Of a DNA stretch of 64,000 nucleotides, positions 16,746 through 25,670 are shown piece by piece. Numbering within the stretch: position 1 is the first letter of the stretch; each line of letters opens with the position of its first letter. A model generated the notes under the pieces. It made no database searches. It was not told the DNA's origin and worked only from the letters and a program-made list of their open reading frames with translations. This DNA comes from Planctomycetota bacterium (lineage in GTDB: Bacteria; Planctomycetota; Phycisphaerae; Phycisphaerales; UBA1924), in assembly GCA_018242625.1 (NCBI GenBank), contig JAFEBO010000003.1, forward strand, positions 124,001 through 188,000. The letters are read 5' to 3'. A program made the position numbers and the translations under genes.

Positions 16746-17398
16746 GCGACGACGCCCCCCAGATCGGATGGTCGCGGGACGAGATGGCGCGCCGGGTGGC
16801 GCTCGACATCCCCAGCGGCTCCTACGTCAACCTGGGCATCGGAATCCCAGAGCTCGTCGCGAAATTCGTGCCCGAAGGCCGCACACTGATCTACCACACC
16901 GAGAACGGACTCCTGGGTATGGGGCCCTCCCCCAAGCCCGAGGCGGCGGATCCAGAACTGATCAACGCCGGCAAGCGCCAGGTCACCGCCCTCCCGGGTG
17001 CGGCATACTTCCATCACGCCGACAGCTTCGCGATGATCCGCGGCGGGCACCTCGATCTCTGCGTCCTGGGCGCGATGCAGGTTGCCTGCAACGGCGACCT
17101 GGCAAACTGGAGCACCGGAGAGCCCGACGCGATCCCCGCCGTGGGCGGCGCGATGGACCTGGTCGCGGGCGTCAAATCCGTTTACGTCATCACTCAGCAT
17201 TGCACCAAGACGGGCGAGCCCAAGCTCGTTGATCGATGCACCTACCCGCTCACGGGCCGGGCCGTCGTAAACAGGATCTACACCGAACTGGCGGTGATCG
17301 ACGTGACGCCCAGGGGCTTCGAGCTGGTCGAATTGAGTCCGGGGGTTGAGTTCGAGTATGTGCGGGAGCGCACGGGTGCGCCCCTCTTTCGGCGGTAG
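16742..17398 (+). CDS. 3-oxoacid/3-oxoadipate CoA-transferase, subunit B (PcaJ-like)
   Basis: A 218-residue beta subunit. The catalytic Glu54 lies in the signature HTENGLLGMGPSP; this residue forms the glutamyl-CoA thioester intermediate. Other PcaJ-like runs are GSYVNLGIGIPELVA, FHHADSFAMIRGGHLDLCVL and AIPAVGGAMDL-type DAIPAVGGAMDLV. With the preceding gene it should form the functional heterodimer or heterotetramer in the cytosol. None of the ring-cleavage genes that usually accompany pcaIJ (pcaB, pcaC, pcaD) are nearby, which argues that the beta-keto acid comes from the aminomutase and aminotransferase next to it. Confidence 0.9.
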   Translation: MSDDAPQIGWSRDEMARRVALDIPSGSYVNLGIGIPELVAKFVPEGRTLIYHTENGLLGMGPSPKPEAADPELINAGKRQVTALPGAAYFHHADSFAMIRGGHLDLCVLGAMQVACNGDLANWSTGEPDAIPAVGGAMDLVAGVKSVYVITQHCTKTGEPKLVDRCTYPLTGRAVVNRIYTELAVIDVTPRGFELVELSPGVEFEYVRERTGAPLFRR

Positions 17399-17413
17399 CT
17401 GCTTTTCTGCGGG

Positions 17414-18745
17414 ATGAACAACATGAGCACGCAAGTTGACACTTCTCTCAGCGCCGAGCTGTACGAGCGGGCGCTGGGCGTCCTTCCCGGCGGCGTGAGC
17501 CGCAACGCCGCGCTGCACGATCCCCATCCGCTCTACGTGGATCGCGGCGCCGGTTGCCGGCTGACCGACGTCGAAGGCGTCACCCGCATCGATTTCGCCA
17601 ACAACATGGCGTCGCTGGTCCACGGTCACGCCGATCCGGACGTGATCAACTGGGTGATCGAGCAGCTGAGGCGCGGAACGGCGTTCAACGTCGCGACCGA
17701 GATCGAAATCCGCTGCGCCGAACACCTGCGCACCCGCAACTCCGGGTTCGAGAAACTGCGCTTCGTCAATTCGGGCACCGAAGCGGTGATTGTCGGCATC
17801 AAGGTGGCGAGGGCCTTCACGGGACGCCCGATGATCGCCAAGGCCGAGGGCGCCTACCACGGCGGATACGACTACATCGAAGTAAGCCAGGCGCCGACGC
17901 CCGCCAACTGGGGCAGCATCGACGAGCCCGCGGGCGTGCCGCTCGTGAAAGGCACGCCCCAAACCGTCATGGACGAGGTCGTGGTCATTCCGTTTAACGA
18001 CATCGATCGCACCATCGCCCTTCTGGACCGCGCAAAGGACCGGCTCGCCTGCGTAATCATCGACCTGATGCCGCACCGCATCGGGCTGAACCCCGCCGAC
18101 CCCGCGTATGTCGCCGCACTCCGCGAGTGGACAGCCCGCAACGGCGTGCTGCTCCTGATCGACGAAGTGATCACCTTCCGCTCCTGCTACGGCGGGCTGC
18201 AGCAGCAGTACAAACTCTCGCCCGATCTGACCGCGATGGGAAAGATGATCGGCGGCGGATTCCCGATCGGCGCCATCGCCGGCCGCGCTGAAATCATGGA
18301 CGTGCTCAATCCGCGCTCGCCGCGATACGTCTATCCGCACTCGGGCACATTCTCGGCCAACCCGGTCAGCGTCGGCGCCGGCCTCGCCGCGATGGAAAAG
18401 TTCAGCCGCGCCGAGGTAGACCGTCTCAACGCGATGACCCGCAAGGCGATGACAAAGGTCGAAGAAGCGATCCGCCAGACCGGAATCGCGGCAAGCGTGA
18501 CAGGAACGGGCTCGATGTTCCGCGTCCATCTCAAGCCCCGGCCGCCGCGGGATTACCGCGAGGCCTACCTGTCGCCCGCGGAAACGCAGCGCCTCAAGGT
18601 TCTGCTCAATCACATGTTCGATAACGGCATCATCCTGATCAACTCGTGCTCGGCCGCGCTGTCGACGCCCATGACCGACCGCGAGGTCGACGTGCTCGTC
18701 GGAGCGTTCAAGAGCGGCTTCGAGCGCCTGCAGTCGATGAAGTGA
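17414..18745 (+). CDS. class III aminotransferase (glutamate-1-semialdehyde aminomutase-like)
   Basis: A 443-residue PLP enzyme of fold type I, class III, close to the GSAM and beta-amino-acid transaminase branch. It contains VNSGTEAVIVGIKVARAF, the YHGGYDY loop, the cofactor aspartate in LLIDEVITFR, and Schiff-base Lys277 in AMGKMIGGGFPIGA, followed by HSGTFSANPVSVGAG. It starts 15 bases after CoA-transferase subunit B on the same strand. In this context the likely job is to convert the beta-amino acid made by the aminomutase into a beta-keto acid. A haem-pathway GSAM role is less likely, because the gene sits in a catabolic operon. ATG 17423 is an alternative start. Confidence 0.85.
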   Translation: MNNMSTQVDTSLSAELYERALGVLPGGVSRNAALHDPHPLYVDRGAGCRLTDVEGVTRIDFANNMASLVHGHADPDVINWVIEQLRRGTAFNVATEIEIRCAEHLRTRNSGFEKLRFVNSGTEAVIVGIKVARAFTGRPMIAKAEGAYHGGYDYIEVSQAPTPANWGSIDEPAGVPLVKGTPQTVMDEVVVIPFNDIDRTIALLDRAKDRLACVIIDLMPHRIGLNPADPAYVAALREWTARNGVLLLIDEVITFRSCYGGLQQQYKLSPDLTAMGKMIGGGFPIGAIAGRAEIMDVLNPRSPRYVYPHSGTFSANPVSVGAGLAAMEKFSRAEVDRLNAMTRKAMTKVEEAIRQTGIAASVTGTGSMFRVHLKPRPPRDYREAYLSPAETQRLKVLLNHMFDNGIILINSCSAALSTPMTDREVDVLVGAFKSGFERLQSMK

Positions 18746-18752
18746 GCCGGAC

Positions 18753-19958
18753 TCAGTTCCGCTCGAAAATGGTCGAAAGACCCTGGCCGACGCCCACGCA
18801 CAAGGATGCGATGCCCCGCCCGATGTTCCGCCGGCCCATCTCGTGGATGAGCGTGCAGGCAATACGGGCGCCGGTGCACCCCAGCGGGTGACCGATCGCG
18901 ATGGCGCCGCCGTTGACATTCACGATCGACTCATCGAGTTTCAACTCGCGAATGCACGCAATGGACTGGGCGGCAAAGGCCTCGTTGAGTTCAAAGAGCC
19001 CGATCTCGCCCAGGCTGAGCCCCGCTCGCGCGAGCACCTTGCGCGTCGCCGGCACGGGCCCTATTCCCATGTGCGCGGGGTCGACCCCGGCGGAAGCGCT
19101 CGGACCGACAAACGCGATGGGTGTAAGCCCCATCGCCGCGGCACGGCCCGCCTCGACAATCAGCATCGCCGCCGCGCCGTCGTTCACGCCCGAAGAGTTT
19201 CCGGCGGTCACCGTCGCCTGTTCTCCCTCCGCAAAGACGGGGCGGAGCTTGGCGAGTTGATCGATCGTTGTCTCCGGCCGCGGGTGCTCGTCGACAGCCA
19301 CGATCGTCTTCTCTCCCTTCCGGGCCGCAATCTCGACCGGAACGATTTCCGCCGCAAAGGCGCCCCGCGCGTTGGCCGCACCCCACTTCTGCTGGCTTAC
19401 GAGCGCGAATCGATCCTGATCCTGGCGGCTGATGGAGTGAGCCTTGGCAACATTTTCCGCCGTCTGCCCCATGGAATACGGGTAATGCAGCGCCGACAGC
19501 TTCGGGTTGACAAACCGCCATCCGATCGAAGTGTCGGCGACCTGCTGCTCCCGGTCGAACGCGCTCTGGGCTTTGCTGAGCACGAGCGGGGCGCGGCTCA
19601 TCGACTCGACGCCCCCCGCGATAAACACATCGCCGTGATCCGCCTCGATGTGCCTGGCCGCGATGTTGATGGCCTCGAGCCCCGAAGCGCAAAGCCGATT
19701 CACCGTGCAGCCCGGCACACCGACCGGCAGGCCCGCGAGCAGCGCGGCCATGCGGGCGACATTGCGATTGTCCTCGCCCGCCTGATTGGCCGCACCGAAG
19801 TACACGTCGTCGATGATCGCCGGATCGATCCCGGAGCGCTGCACAACCGCCCTGATCACAATCGCGGCAAGATCGTCGGGACGCACGGAAGAAAGAGCAC
19901 CCGCATACCGACCCACCGGGGTACGCACCGCACAGATAACAGCAGCTCGCCTGGGCAT
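18753..19958 (-). CDS. acetyl-CoA acyltransferase / 3-oxoadipyl-CoA thiolase-like (PcaF-like)
   Basis: A 401-residue thiolase that cleaves a 3-oxoacyl-CoA with CoA to give acetyl-CoA and a shortened acyl-CoA. The nucleophile Cys90 lies in TVNRLCASGLEAI, preceded by the PcaF-like run GEDNRNVARMAALLAGLPV; NEAFAAQS, GGAIAIGHPLGCTGAR and the second catalytic Cys in CVGVGQG are present. It converges with the aminotransferase, with only 7 bases between stops, so it is not in the same operon but is the logical last step after the CoA-transferase. The start is ATG 19958; a longer reading from 20015 adds a non-conserved leader. Confidence 0.9.
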   Translation of the reverse strand: MPRRAAVICAVRTPVGRYAGALSSVRPDDLAAIVIRAVVQRSGIDPAIIDDVYFGAANQAGEDNRNVARMAALLAGLPVGVPGCTVNRLCASGLEAINIAARHIEADHGDVFIAGGVESMSRAPLVLSKAQSAFDREQQVADTSIGWRFVNPKLSALHYPYSMGQTAENVAKAHSISRQDQDRFALVSQQKWGAANARGAFAAEIVPVEIAARKGEKTIVAVDEHPRPETTIDQLAKLRPVFAEGEQATVTAGNSSGVNDGAAAMLIVEAGRAAAMGLTPIAFVGPSASAGVDPAHMGIGPVPATRKVLARAGLSLGEIGLFELNEAFAAQSIACIRELKLDESIVNVNGGAIAIGHPLGCTGARIACTLIHEMGRRNIGRGIASLCVGVGQGLSTIFERN

Positions 19959-20132
19959 AAAGCCAGTGTACGCAAACTGGCGAGCGGCGAAGCCCTGTCT
20001 ATTTGTGCCGCCCAACTGGCGCTTCAGTTGCGCCGCTCTGCACGCTGAGTCCTTTGTATTCTAATGCGTTGTTTCCGGCAGCGGCTGCTTCTGCGAGCGA
20101 GCGCTCCGAGTTCTTGAATATCCTCTTGCCGC

Positions 20133-21179
20133 GTGCTCCCCCGAAACAACGAGCCCCCAATTTCACCCTCTCGAACATCATCTTTCGCCGAGGCGCTCCG
20201 TGACTCGCTCGCCCGGCGCAGGCCCCTTCTTGATCGCCGCCAGACCGAAGCCGTCCGCGTGCTTGCCGCCGAGTCCGACGGTTTTCCCGGCGTCTTTGTC
20301 GATGTTTACGGACCGGGCGCGGTCCTCATCGCTTACGAAGGTCGCGCGCCCCGGTACTTCGACCCCACCACCGAAACACGAGCCGCTCTACAAATGCTTG
20401 CGCCGCTCGGAGTGCGTGCCGTCTATTTCAAGCCCTTCGCGAAAGACCGCTCCAAGATGGGCGGCGAACTCCCGCCCGTGGTCACCGACCCCGCACCCGC
20501 CGCCGGCGAACCGCAGCCCGAGTTTCTGCTCGTCCGCGAGCACGACTGGAAACTCGAAATCCGCCTGTACGACGGCCTCTCCACCGGCCTGTTCCTCGAC
20601 CAGCGCGACAACCGCCGCTTCGTCGCCGACTGGGTCCGCCAGCGCGCAAACTCCAAAGGCAAACCGCCCGCCGTCCTCAACACCTTCGCTTACACCTGCG
20701 CCTTCTCCGTCGCCGCCGCCATCGCCGGGGCCACCACAGCCAGCGTCGATGTCTCGCCCCGCTACCTCGACTGGGGCAAACGAAACTTTGAGCACAACCA
20801 CCTCGACCCGGCCCACCACCGCTTCGCCAGGATGGACACGTTCGAATTCCTAGCGTACGCAAAGCGCAAAGGCCTCAAGTTCGATCTAATCATCCTCGAC
20901 CCCCCCAGCTTCGCCTCCGGCAACAAGAAGAAGGGAATCCGCCCCTGGAGTTCGATCGCCGACTACAGCCGTCTCGTCCGCGAGGCCGCCGCCCTGCTCG
21001 AACCGCAGGGGGTCCTGTTCGCCTCGACCAACACGCAGGAACTCTGCCGGCCCGGACGCCTGGAACACGAGATCACCAAAGGGCTTGGCCACACCCCCCG
21101 CTGGCTACGATTACCCGATATGCCGCTCGACTTCGCCAGAGATCGTGAACGCTTCAGCGCCAGGGCTTTCGTGGTATAG
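20133..21179 (+). CDS. class I rRNA methyltransferase, RlmI/RlmL-like
   Basis: A 348-residue SAM-dependent methyltransferase of the RlmI/YccW type, which methylates cytosine or guanine in 23S rRNA. Features are GLSTGLFLDQRDNRRFV, the SAM-binding motif VLNTFAYTCAFSVAAA, the acidic DVSPRYLDWGKRNF, and the catalytic-loop motif ILDPPSFA. The C-terminus STNTQELCRPGRLEHEI is typical of the family. The GTG at 20133 is tentative; the conserved region starts about residue 25. It is followed by release factor 3, another translation gene, with a 91-base gap. Confidence 0.85.
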   Translation: MLPRNNEPPISPSRTSSFAEALRDSLARRRPLLDRRQTEAVRVLAAESDGFPGVFVDVYGPGAVLIAYEGRAPRYFDPTTETRAALQMLAPLGVRAVYFKPFAKDRSKMGGELPPVVTDPAPAAGEPQPEFLLVREHDWKLEIRLYDGLSTGLFLDQRDNRRFVADWVRQRANSKGKPPAVLNTFAYTCAFSVAAAIAGATTASVDVSPRYLDWGKRNFEHNHLDPAHHRFARMDTFEFLAYAKRKGLKFDLIILDPPSFASGNKKKGIRPWSSIADYSRLVREAAALLEPQGVLFASTNTQELCRPGRLEHEITKGLGHTPRWLRLPDMPLDFARDRERFSARAFVV

Positions 21180-21270
21180 CCCGCGCCCCTCTCTCGCCCC
21201 AAACGTCGAGCGTTCCCTTTCTTTTCCAATCGTTTCCACTCGCCGCGACGCCGCGGCAGACTGCACAGCC

Positions 21271-22887
21271 ATGAACTCCGCCACACTCCCACGCCGCACC
21301 TTCGCGATCATCTCGCACCCCGACGCCGGAAAAACCACGCTCACCGAGAAGCTCCTGCTCTACGGCGGCGCCGTGCAGCTCGCCGGCTCGGTGACCAGCC
21401 GCAAGAACCAGCGCGCCACCGCCAGCGACTGGATGGAACTCGAAAAGCAGCGCGGCATCTCGATCTCCTCCACCGTCCTGCAGTTTGATTACAGCGGCTA
21501 CCGCATCAACCTCCTCGACACCCCCGGGCACAAGGACTTTTCGGAAGACACCTACCGCGTGCTCACCGCCGTCGACGCGGCGGTCATGGTCATCGACGCC
21601 GGCAAGGGCATCGAGCCGCAGACCCGCAAGCTCTTCGAAGTCTGCCGCCGCCGCGGCGTGCCGATCTTCACATTCATGAACAAGTGCGACCGTCCCACCC
21701 GCGACCCGCTCGAACTGCTCGACGAACTCGAGAAGGTCCTCGGCATCGGCGCGTTCCCCGTCAACTGGCCCCTGGGCACCGGCCCCAACTTCCGCGGCGT
21801 GTACGACCGCCTGACCAAAAAGGTCCACCTCTTCGAGCGTTCCGTGCACGGCGCATACGTCGCGCCCGTCGAAGTCATGGGCATCGACGACCCGGCCGTG
21901 AAAGACAAGATGGACGAGGCCGTCTACACCGAGTCGCGCGAGCAGATCGAGATGCTCCAGGGCGCCGGCGAAACCTACGACCAGGAACGCGTGCTCGCTG
22001 GCAGCGTCACGCCCGTCTACTTCGGCAGCGCCATGAACAACTTCGGTGTGCAGCTCCTGCTCGACGGCTTCGTCGAACACTCCGCCGACCCGGCGCCCCG
22101 CCGCGTCACCGGACCGGAGGGCGAGCGCTGGATCAGGCCCGAAGACCCGACCTTCAGCGGCTTTGTCTTCAAGATCCAGGCCAACATGGACCCCAAGCAC
22201 CGCGATCGCATCGCGTTCGTCCGCATTGTCTCCGGCGCGTTCAACCGCGAAATGACCGTCATCCACGCCCAGAGCGGCAAGCGCATCCGCCTTTCCAACG
22301 CGCAGAAGCTTTTCGGTCAGGAACGCGAAACCGTCGAGGAAGGCCGCGCCGGCGACGTCGTCGGGATCCTCGGCCACGACATCCTCCGTATCGGCGACAC
22401 GCTGACCGAAGACAAGTCGATCGTCTACAACGAAATCCCCCGCTTCACACCCGAGACGTTCGGCTACCTGCACAATCCGCAGCCGGGCAACTCCAAAAAG
22501 TTCCGCCTCGGGTTCGATCAGTTGCTGCAGGAAGGCGTGATCCAGGTTCTCTACACCGGAATGGGCCAGATCAAGACGCCCCTGCTCGCCGCCGTCGGCC
22601 CGCTGCAGTTCGAAGTCGTGCAGTATCGCCTCAAGTCCGAGTACGGCGCCGAATCACGCCTGGAGATGACCCGCTGGACCATCATGCGCTGGTGGCGAAA
22701 GCCCGGCGCCGAGCCGGACTGGCTCCCCGATCTGCCCGCGGACACGACGCTCGCCACCGACCGCGACGGACGCAACGTCGTCCTCTTCGCCGACGAATGG
22801 GGCGTCCGCCATTTCACGAAACGCCATCCCGATATCCAGCTTTCCGCGACGGAAACGTTCGAGGATGTCGCCTCGCCCACCTCCTGA
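21271..22887 (+). CDS. prfC: peptide chain release factor 3
   Basis: A 538-residue GTPase, normal length for RF3. It recycles RF1 and RF2 from the ribosome after termination. G1 is SHPDAGKTT, G3 is DTPGHKDF and G4 is NKCDRPTRD; the RF3-specific SVTSRKNQRATASDWME and QRGISISSTVLQF follow G1. Domain II (FVFKIQANMDPKHRDRIAF) and the C-terminal domain are complete. ATG 21271 begins just before the G domain; an upstream extension overlaps the methyltransferase gene and is not used. The stop codon is immediately followed by the stop of a convergent gene, with no intergenic base. Confidence 0.95.
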   Translation: MNSATLPRRTFAIISHPDAGKTTLTEKLLLYGGAVQLAGSVTSRKNQRATASDWMELEKQRGISISSTVLQFDYSGYRINLLDTPGHKDFSEDTYRVLTAVDAAVMVIDAGKGIEPQTRKLFEVCRRRGVPIFTFMNKCDRPTRDPLELLDELEKVLGIGAFPVNWPLGTGPNFRGVYDRLTKKVHLFERSVHGAYVAPVEVMGIDDPAVKDKMDEAVYTESREQIEMLQGAGETYDQERVLAGSVTPVYFGSAMNNFGVQLLLDGFVEHSADPAPRRVTGPEGERWIRPEDPTFSGFVFKIQANMDPKHRDRIAFVRIVSGAFNREMTVIHAQSGKRIRLSNAQKLFGQERETVEEGRAGDVVGILGHDILRIGDTLTEDKSIVYNEIPRFTPETFGYLHNPQPGNSKKFRLGFDQLLQEGVIQVLYTGMGQIKTPLLAAVGPLQFEVVQYRLKSEYGAESRLEMTRWTIMRWWRKPGAEPDWLPDLPADTTLATDRDGRNVVLFADEWGVRHFTKRHPDIQLSATETFEDVASPTS

Positions 22888-25557
22888 TCACGGGCACAAG
22901 AGCTCGTTGTACGCCACAACGAAGATGCTGAAATCCGCGTCCTCCACCACGCCGTCACGGTTCAGATCCGAGGCGCACGCCGGAGGCATGAGCGGATCCG
23001 CACAATCGAGCATGTTGTACGCCACGACAAAGATGCTGAAATCAGAGTCATCCACGAGCCCGTCCGAATTCAGATCGGCCGGGCATGTCGTCGGCAGGTA
23101 GAACGCCGCACGCAGCAGCACGCGCTTCGAAATTCCCGCATTCACCGTCGCGGCAAAGACCGCGCCATGATCCTTCAGAAATGTCCCGCGCCCGTCGCGC
23201 CCGGTCCGCGCCATCGCCCCCCCGCCGGGCGGATTTATCTGCGTGATCGCACCCTGCTCGCCCTCTCCCAGCGTCACAAGCTGCCCGACCTGCGCCAGCA
23301 AGGTGAGCCCCGCATCCGACAGCACATACATCCCGCTCTCGGCGGCGATCGTCGGCGACGCCGTCAAAAGAACGTGCCCCCCATCCACCGCCACGATCGA
23401 AAACTCCCGCACAACGCGGCAGATGTCATACCCGGGAAGCTTCGTCTCGCCCGATCGCATCAGGCTCACCCGCTCTCCCCCGCCGGATTTCACCAGCGTC
23501 AGCACATCGGCGCTGATTGCGTCAGTAACACGCGCGACAAACACGGCACTTCCATCCGGCATCAGCGCCATGCCACGGCCGGTCTCGATCGCGGTGATAA
23601 CCCGGCCCGGCAGGCCATCGACAGTACTTCCAATTTTCGCGACCGCCGAAACGGCCGAGGGGCCGCCCCGGAAAAGACCGAACCCGCCGCCCCCGTAGTC
23701 CGCGGCAAACATGACTTCGTCGCCTTCCGCAAGAACGTCCCGCAGATCCGTGAACGCAACCCCGTTCGCCTCGCCGGGCACGTGATCGCCAACCTTTGCC
23801 ACCATTGTCGAATTCTCGGGTGGCGGCCCGCCCGCAAGGATCGCCTTCGGCCCATTCGCAAGATCCACTCGCCCCGTGCGCACCACGGTGCCCGAATCTG
23901 TCAGCGCGGTCATCGTCGGATTGGCGAGCGAAGTCGCCGGCGGCGGCAAGGAAACACCGACACGGCTCAACACATTCCCCACCGTTGCGAACGCCGCGAC
24001 AGAAGTGTTCCCGCCTGCGATCCGGGACTGGAAGCCGTAGGAATCAACCCCGTTGAGAAACGGGCTGCTCGAAAAGTCCGGCTGCGGATCAAACGTGCCG
24101 CCGCCCGTCCCCGGCGCAACCCCACCGGATTCGGCAACCACCGAAAGAGAGCCGAGAGCGCCGCCGAAATAAACAAATTTCAGCAGCGGCGGATTCGGGA
24201 ACGGCTGTGAATAGAAACGCGAATCTCGCAGTGCCGCCTTGCCGCTGCCGGATAGACGCAGCAGCGACGGCGCCAGAAACGGACTGCCGTTGGCGATGGC
24301 GGCGAGCGAGAGAACGCCAGGAACGCCGGCGTAGCAAGCACCCACGCCGTTCGCGAGCGAAGTATCAAACGCGACAACGCCCGACGATGTGAGATCGTTC
24401 GCCGTGAAAACCGAGCCGAAATTCTGATCCGTCCCCGTCGCTGCTCCGCCTTCGACCGCGACCACCCCGAGGCTCACTTCTCCGACCGAACCCGGCGGCG
24501 TGCAGACATCCGTCAGATTGGCCACCCAGCCCTCCGTCTGCAAGTCCGGGTTAATCCCGATCCCCGCAACGATTGTCCCGTCATCGGAGATCGCGGTCGC
24601 TTCAACCAGCGTCCAGCCGAGCGTGTCATGGCCGTGCGACGCCAGCACCTGCTGGATGCTGCGCGTGCCGTGAACCGCATCCCACATGAATGCCTGCCCG
24701 TCCGACTGCCCGACGATCACCGAGCCGTCGGCGCTCGCATCCATCGCTTCGCCGAATCCGCCCGCGCCGGAAATCATCGGGATTTCCTGCATCCCTCCCC
24801 CGCCCGACCAGCGGAACGGCCGCTGCTCGATGTTCCCGGGCGAAATCAGTTTTTCGGACCGCCCCACCACAACCGAACCATCAGCGCTGATTCCAACCGC
24901 AAACGAATTCGTGCCGCCCGGCAAAAACCCGAGCGGCTCGGTGCCGCCGTTGCTTGTCCATCGCGATGCCTGATCGATGTTCACGTCCGGCGTGAAGGGA
25001 TATCCATACCCGCTCCCGGGCTCAAAGAAGTGGCATGTCAGCGCGATCGCGTTGCCGCTGGCGCCCAGCCGGCTCGCGGCCAGAGATGTGTACCCCGGGA
25101 GATTCGGAATGGGCGAAGGGGAATCCAGCCCTTCGTATCGCGTGGTCGAGGTGATGAACACCGAGCCATCGTCGTTCACATCGAGGAGCGGAGCCGTCTC
25201 CGAGCCCACATTCGGCCCGGGCGGCACCCACCAGAACCCCTCGGAATCGCCGCCTCCGACGACAAACGTCCCGTTGGCGTTCACCCCGTACGACCTCGCA
25301 CGGGTTTCGCTCGAATAGAGCCCCAGATTCTGCGGACCCGATGCCTGAAACCGCACCGGGAAAAACTGCGAGAAATCGCCCGGCGCAAACGCATAGCCCG
25401 CAACCGTTTTCCCGTCCCCGCTGATACACGTCGCCTGAAACTGACGGAGCGAGAGCGCATCCGCTTTCAGGGGTGTAAAACCTTGAAACTGGCCGAGCGC
25501 ACGCGTCGAACCCGCCGCACAAACCAGCGCTGCCAACCACACTGCTCCGTCACGCAT
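22888..25557 (-). CDS. exported HAF-repeat-like protein with GC-type dockerin tail
   Basis: An 889-residue exported protein. The signal peptide is MRDGAVWLAALVCAAGSTRALG. The first third has HAF-like repeats (ISGDGKTVAGYAF, ISADGSVVVGRSE, ASADGSVIVGQSDGQAFMWD, ISDDGTIVAGIG). The middle is a second beta-rich region related to choice-of-anchor or propeller proteins (DSGTVVRTGRVDLANGP, GIFLFRG-type GGFGLFRGG). The tail has two calcium loops (DLNSDGLVDDSDF, DLNRDGVVEDADF) and ends in LLCP. I start at ATG 25557, 6 bases after GGAGGG; ATG 25563 is too close to that site. Function is unknown. Confidence 0.8.
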   Translation of the reverse strand: MRDGAVWLAALVCAAGSTRALGQFQGFTPLKADALSLRQFQATCISGDGKTVAGYAFAPGDFSQFFPVRFQASGPQNLGLYSSETRARSYGVNANGTFVVGGGDSEGFWWVPPGPNVGSETAPLLDVNDDGSVFITSTTRYEGLDSPSPIPNLPGYTSLAASRLGASGNAIALTCHFFEPGSGYGYPFTPDVNIDQASRWTSNGGTEPLGFLPGGTNSFAVGISADGSVVVGRSEKLISPGNIEQRPFRWSGGGGMQEIPMISGAGGFGEAMDASADGSVIVGQSDGQAFMWDAVHGTRSIQQVLASHGHDTLGWTLVEATAISDDGTIVAGIGINPDLQTEGWVANLTDVCTPPGSVGEVSLGVVAVEGGAATGTDQNFGSVFTANDLTSSGVVAFDTSLANGVGACYAGVPGVLSLAAIANGSPFLAPSLLRLSGSGKAALRDSRFYSQPFPNPPLLKFVYFGGALGSLSVVAESGGVAPGTGGGTFDPQPDFSSSPFLNGVDSYGFQSRIAGGNTSVAAFATVGNVLSRVGVSLPPPATSLANPTMTALTDSGTVVRTGRVDLANGPKAILAGGPPPENSTMVAKVGDHVPGEANGVAFTDLRDVLAEGDEVMFAADYGGGGFGLFRGGPSAVSAVAKIGSTVDGLPGRVITAIETGRGMALMPDGSAVFVARVTDAISADVLTLVKSGGGERVSLMRSGETKLPGYDICRVVREFSIVAVDGGHVLLTASPTIAAESGMYVLSDAGLTLLAQVGQLVTLGEGEQGAITQINPPGGGAMARTGRDGRGTFLKDHGAVFAATVNAGISKRVLLRAAFYLPTTCPADLNSDGLVDDSDFSIFVVAYNMLDCADPLMPPACASDLNRDGVVEDADFSIFVVAYNELLCP

Positions 25558-25670
25558 CGTCATCCCTCCGGGTGGACGAGCCTAACACACCCGAAAAGGG
25601 GGGCCAAGCGCGAAATTGGTTATTGACCGCAAATGCCCCGGCCCCTCGGGCTTTGCGTCAGACATCCCCG

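Noticed and set aside
16736..18919. 727-residue minus-strand frame across the CoA-transferase and aminotransferase
   Set aside because: No family motifs; both plus-strand genes have intact active sites, so this is a codon-bias shadow.
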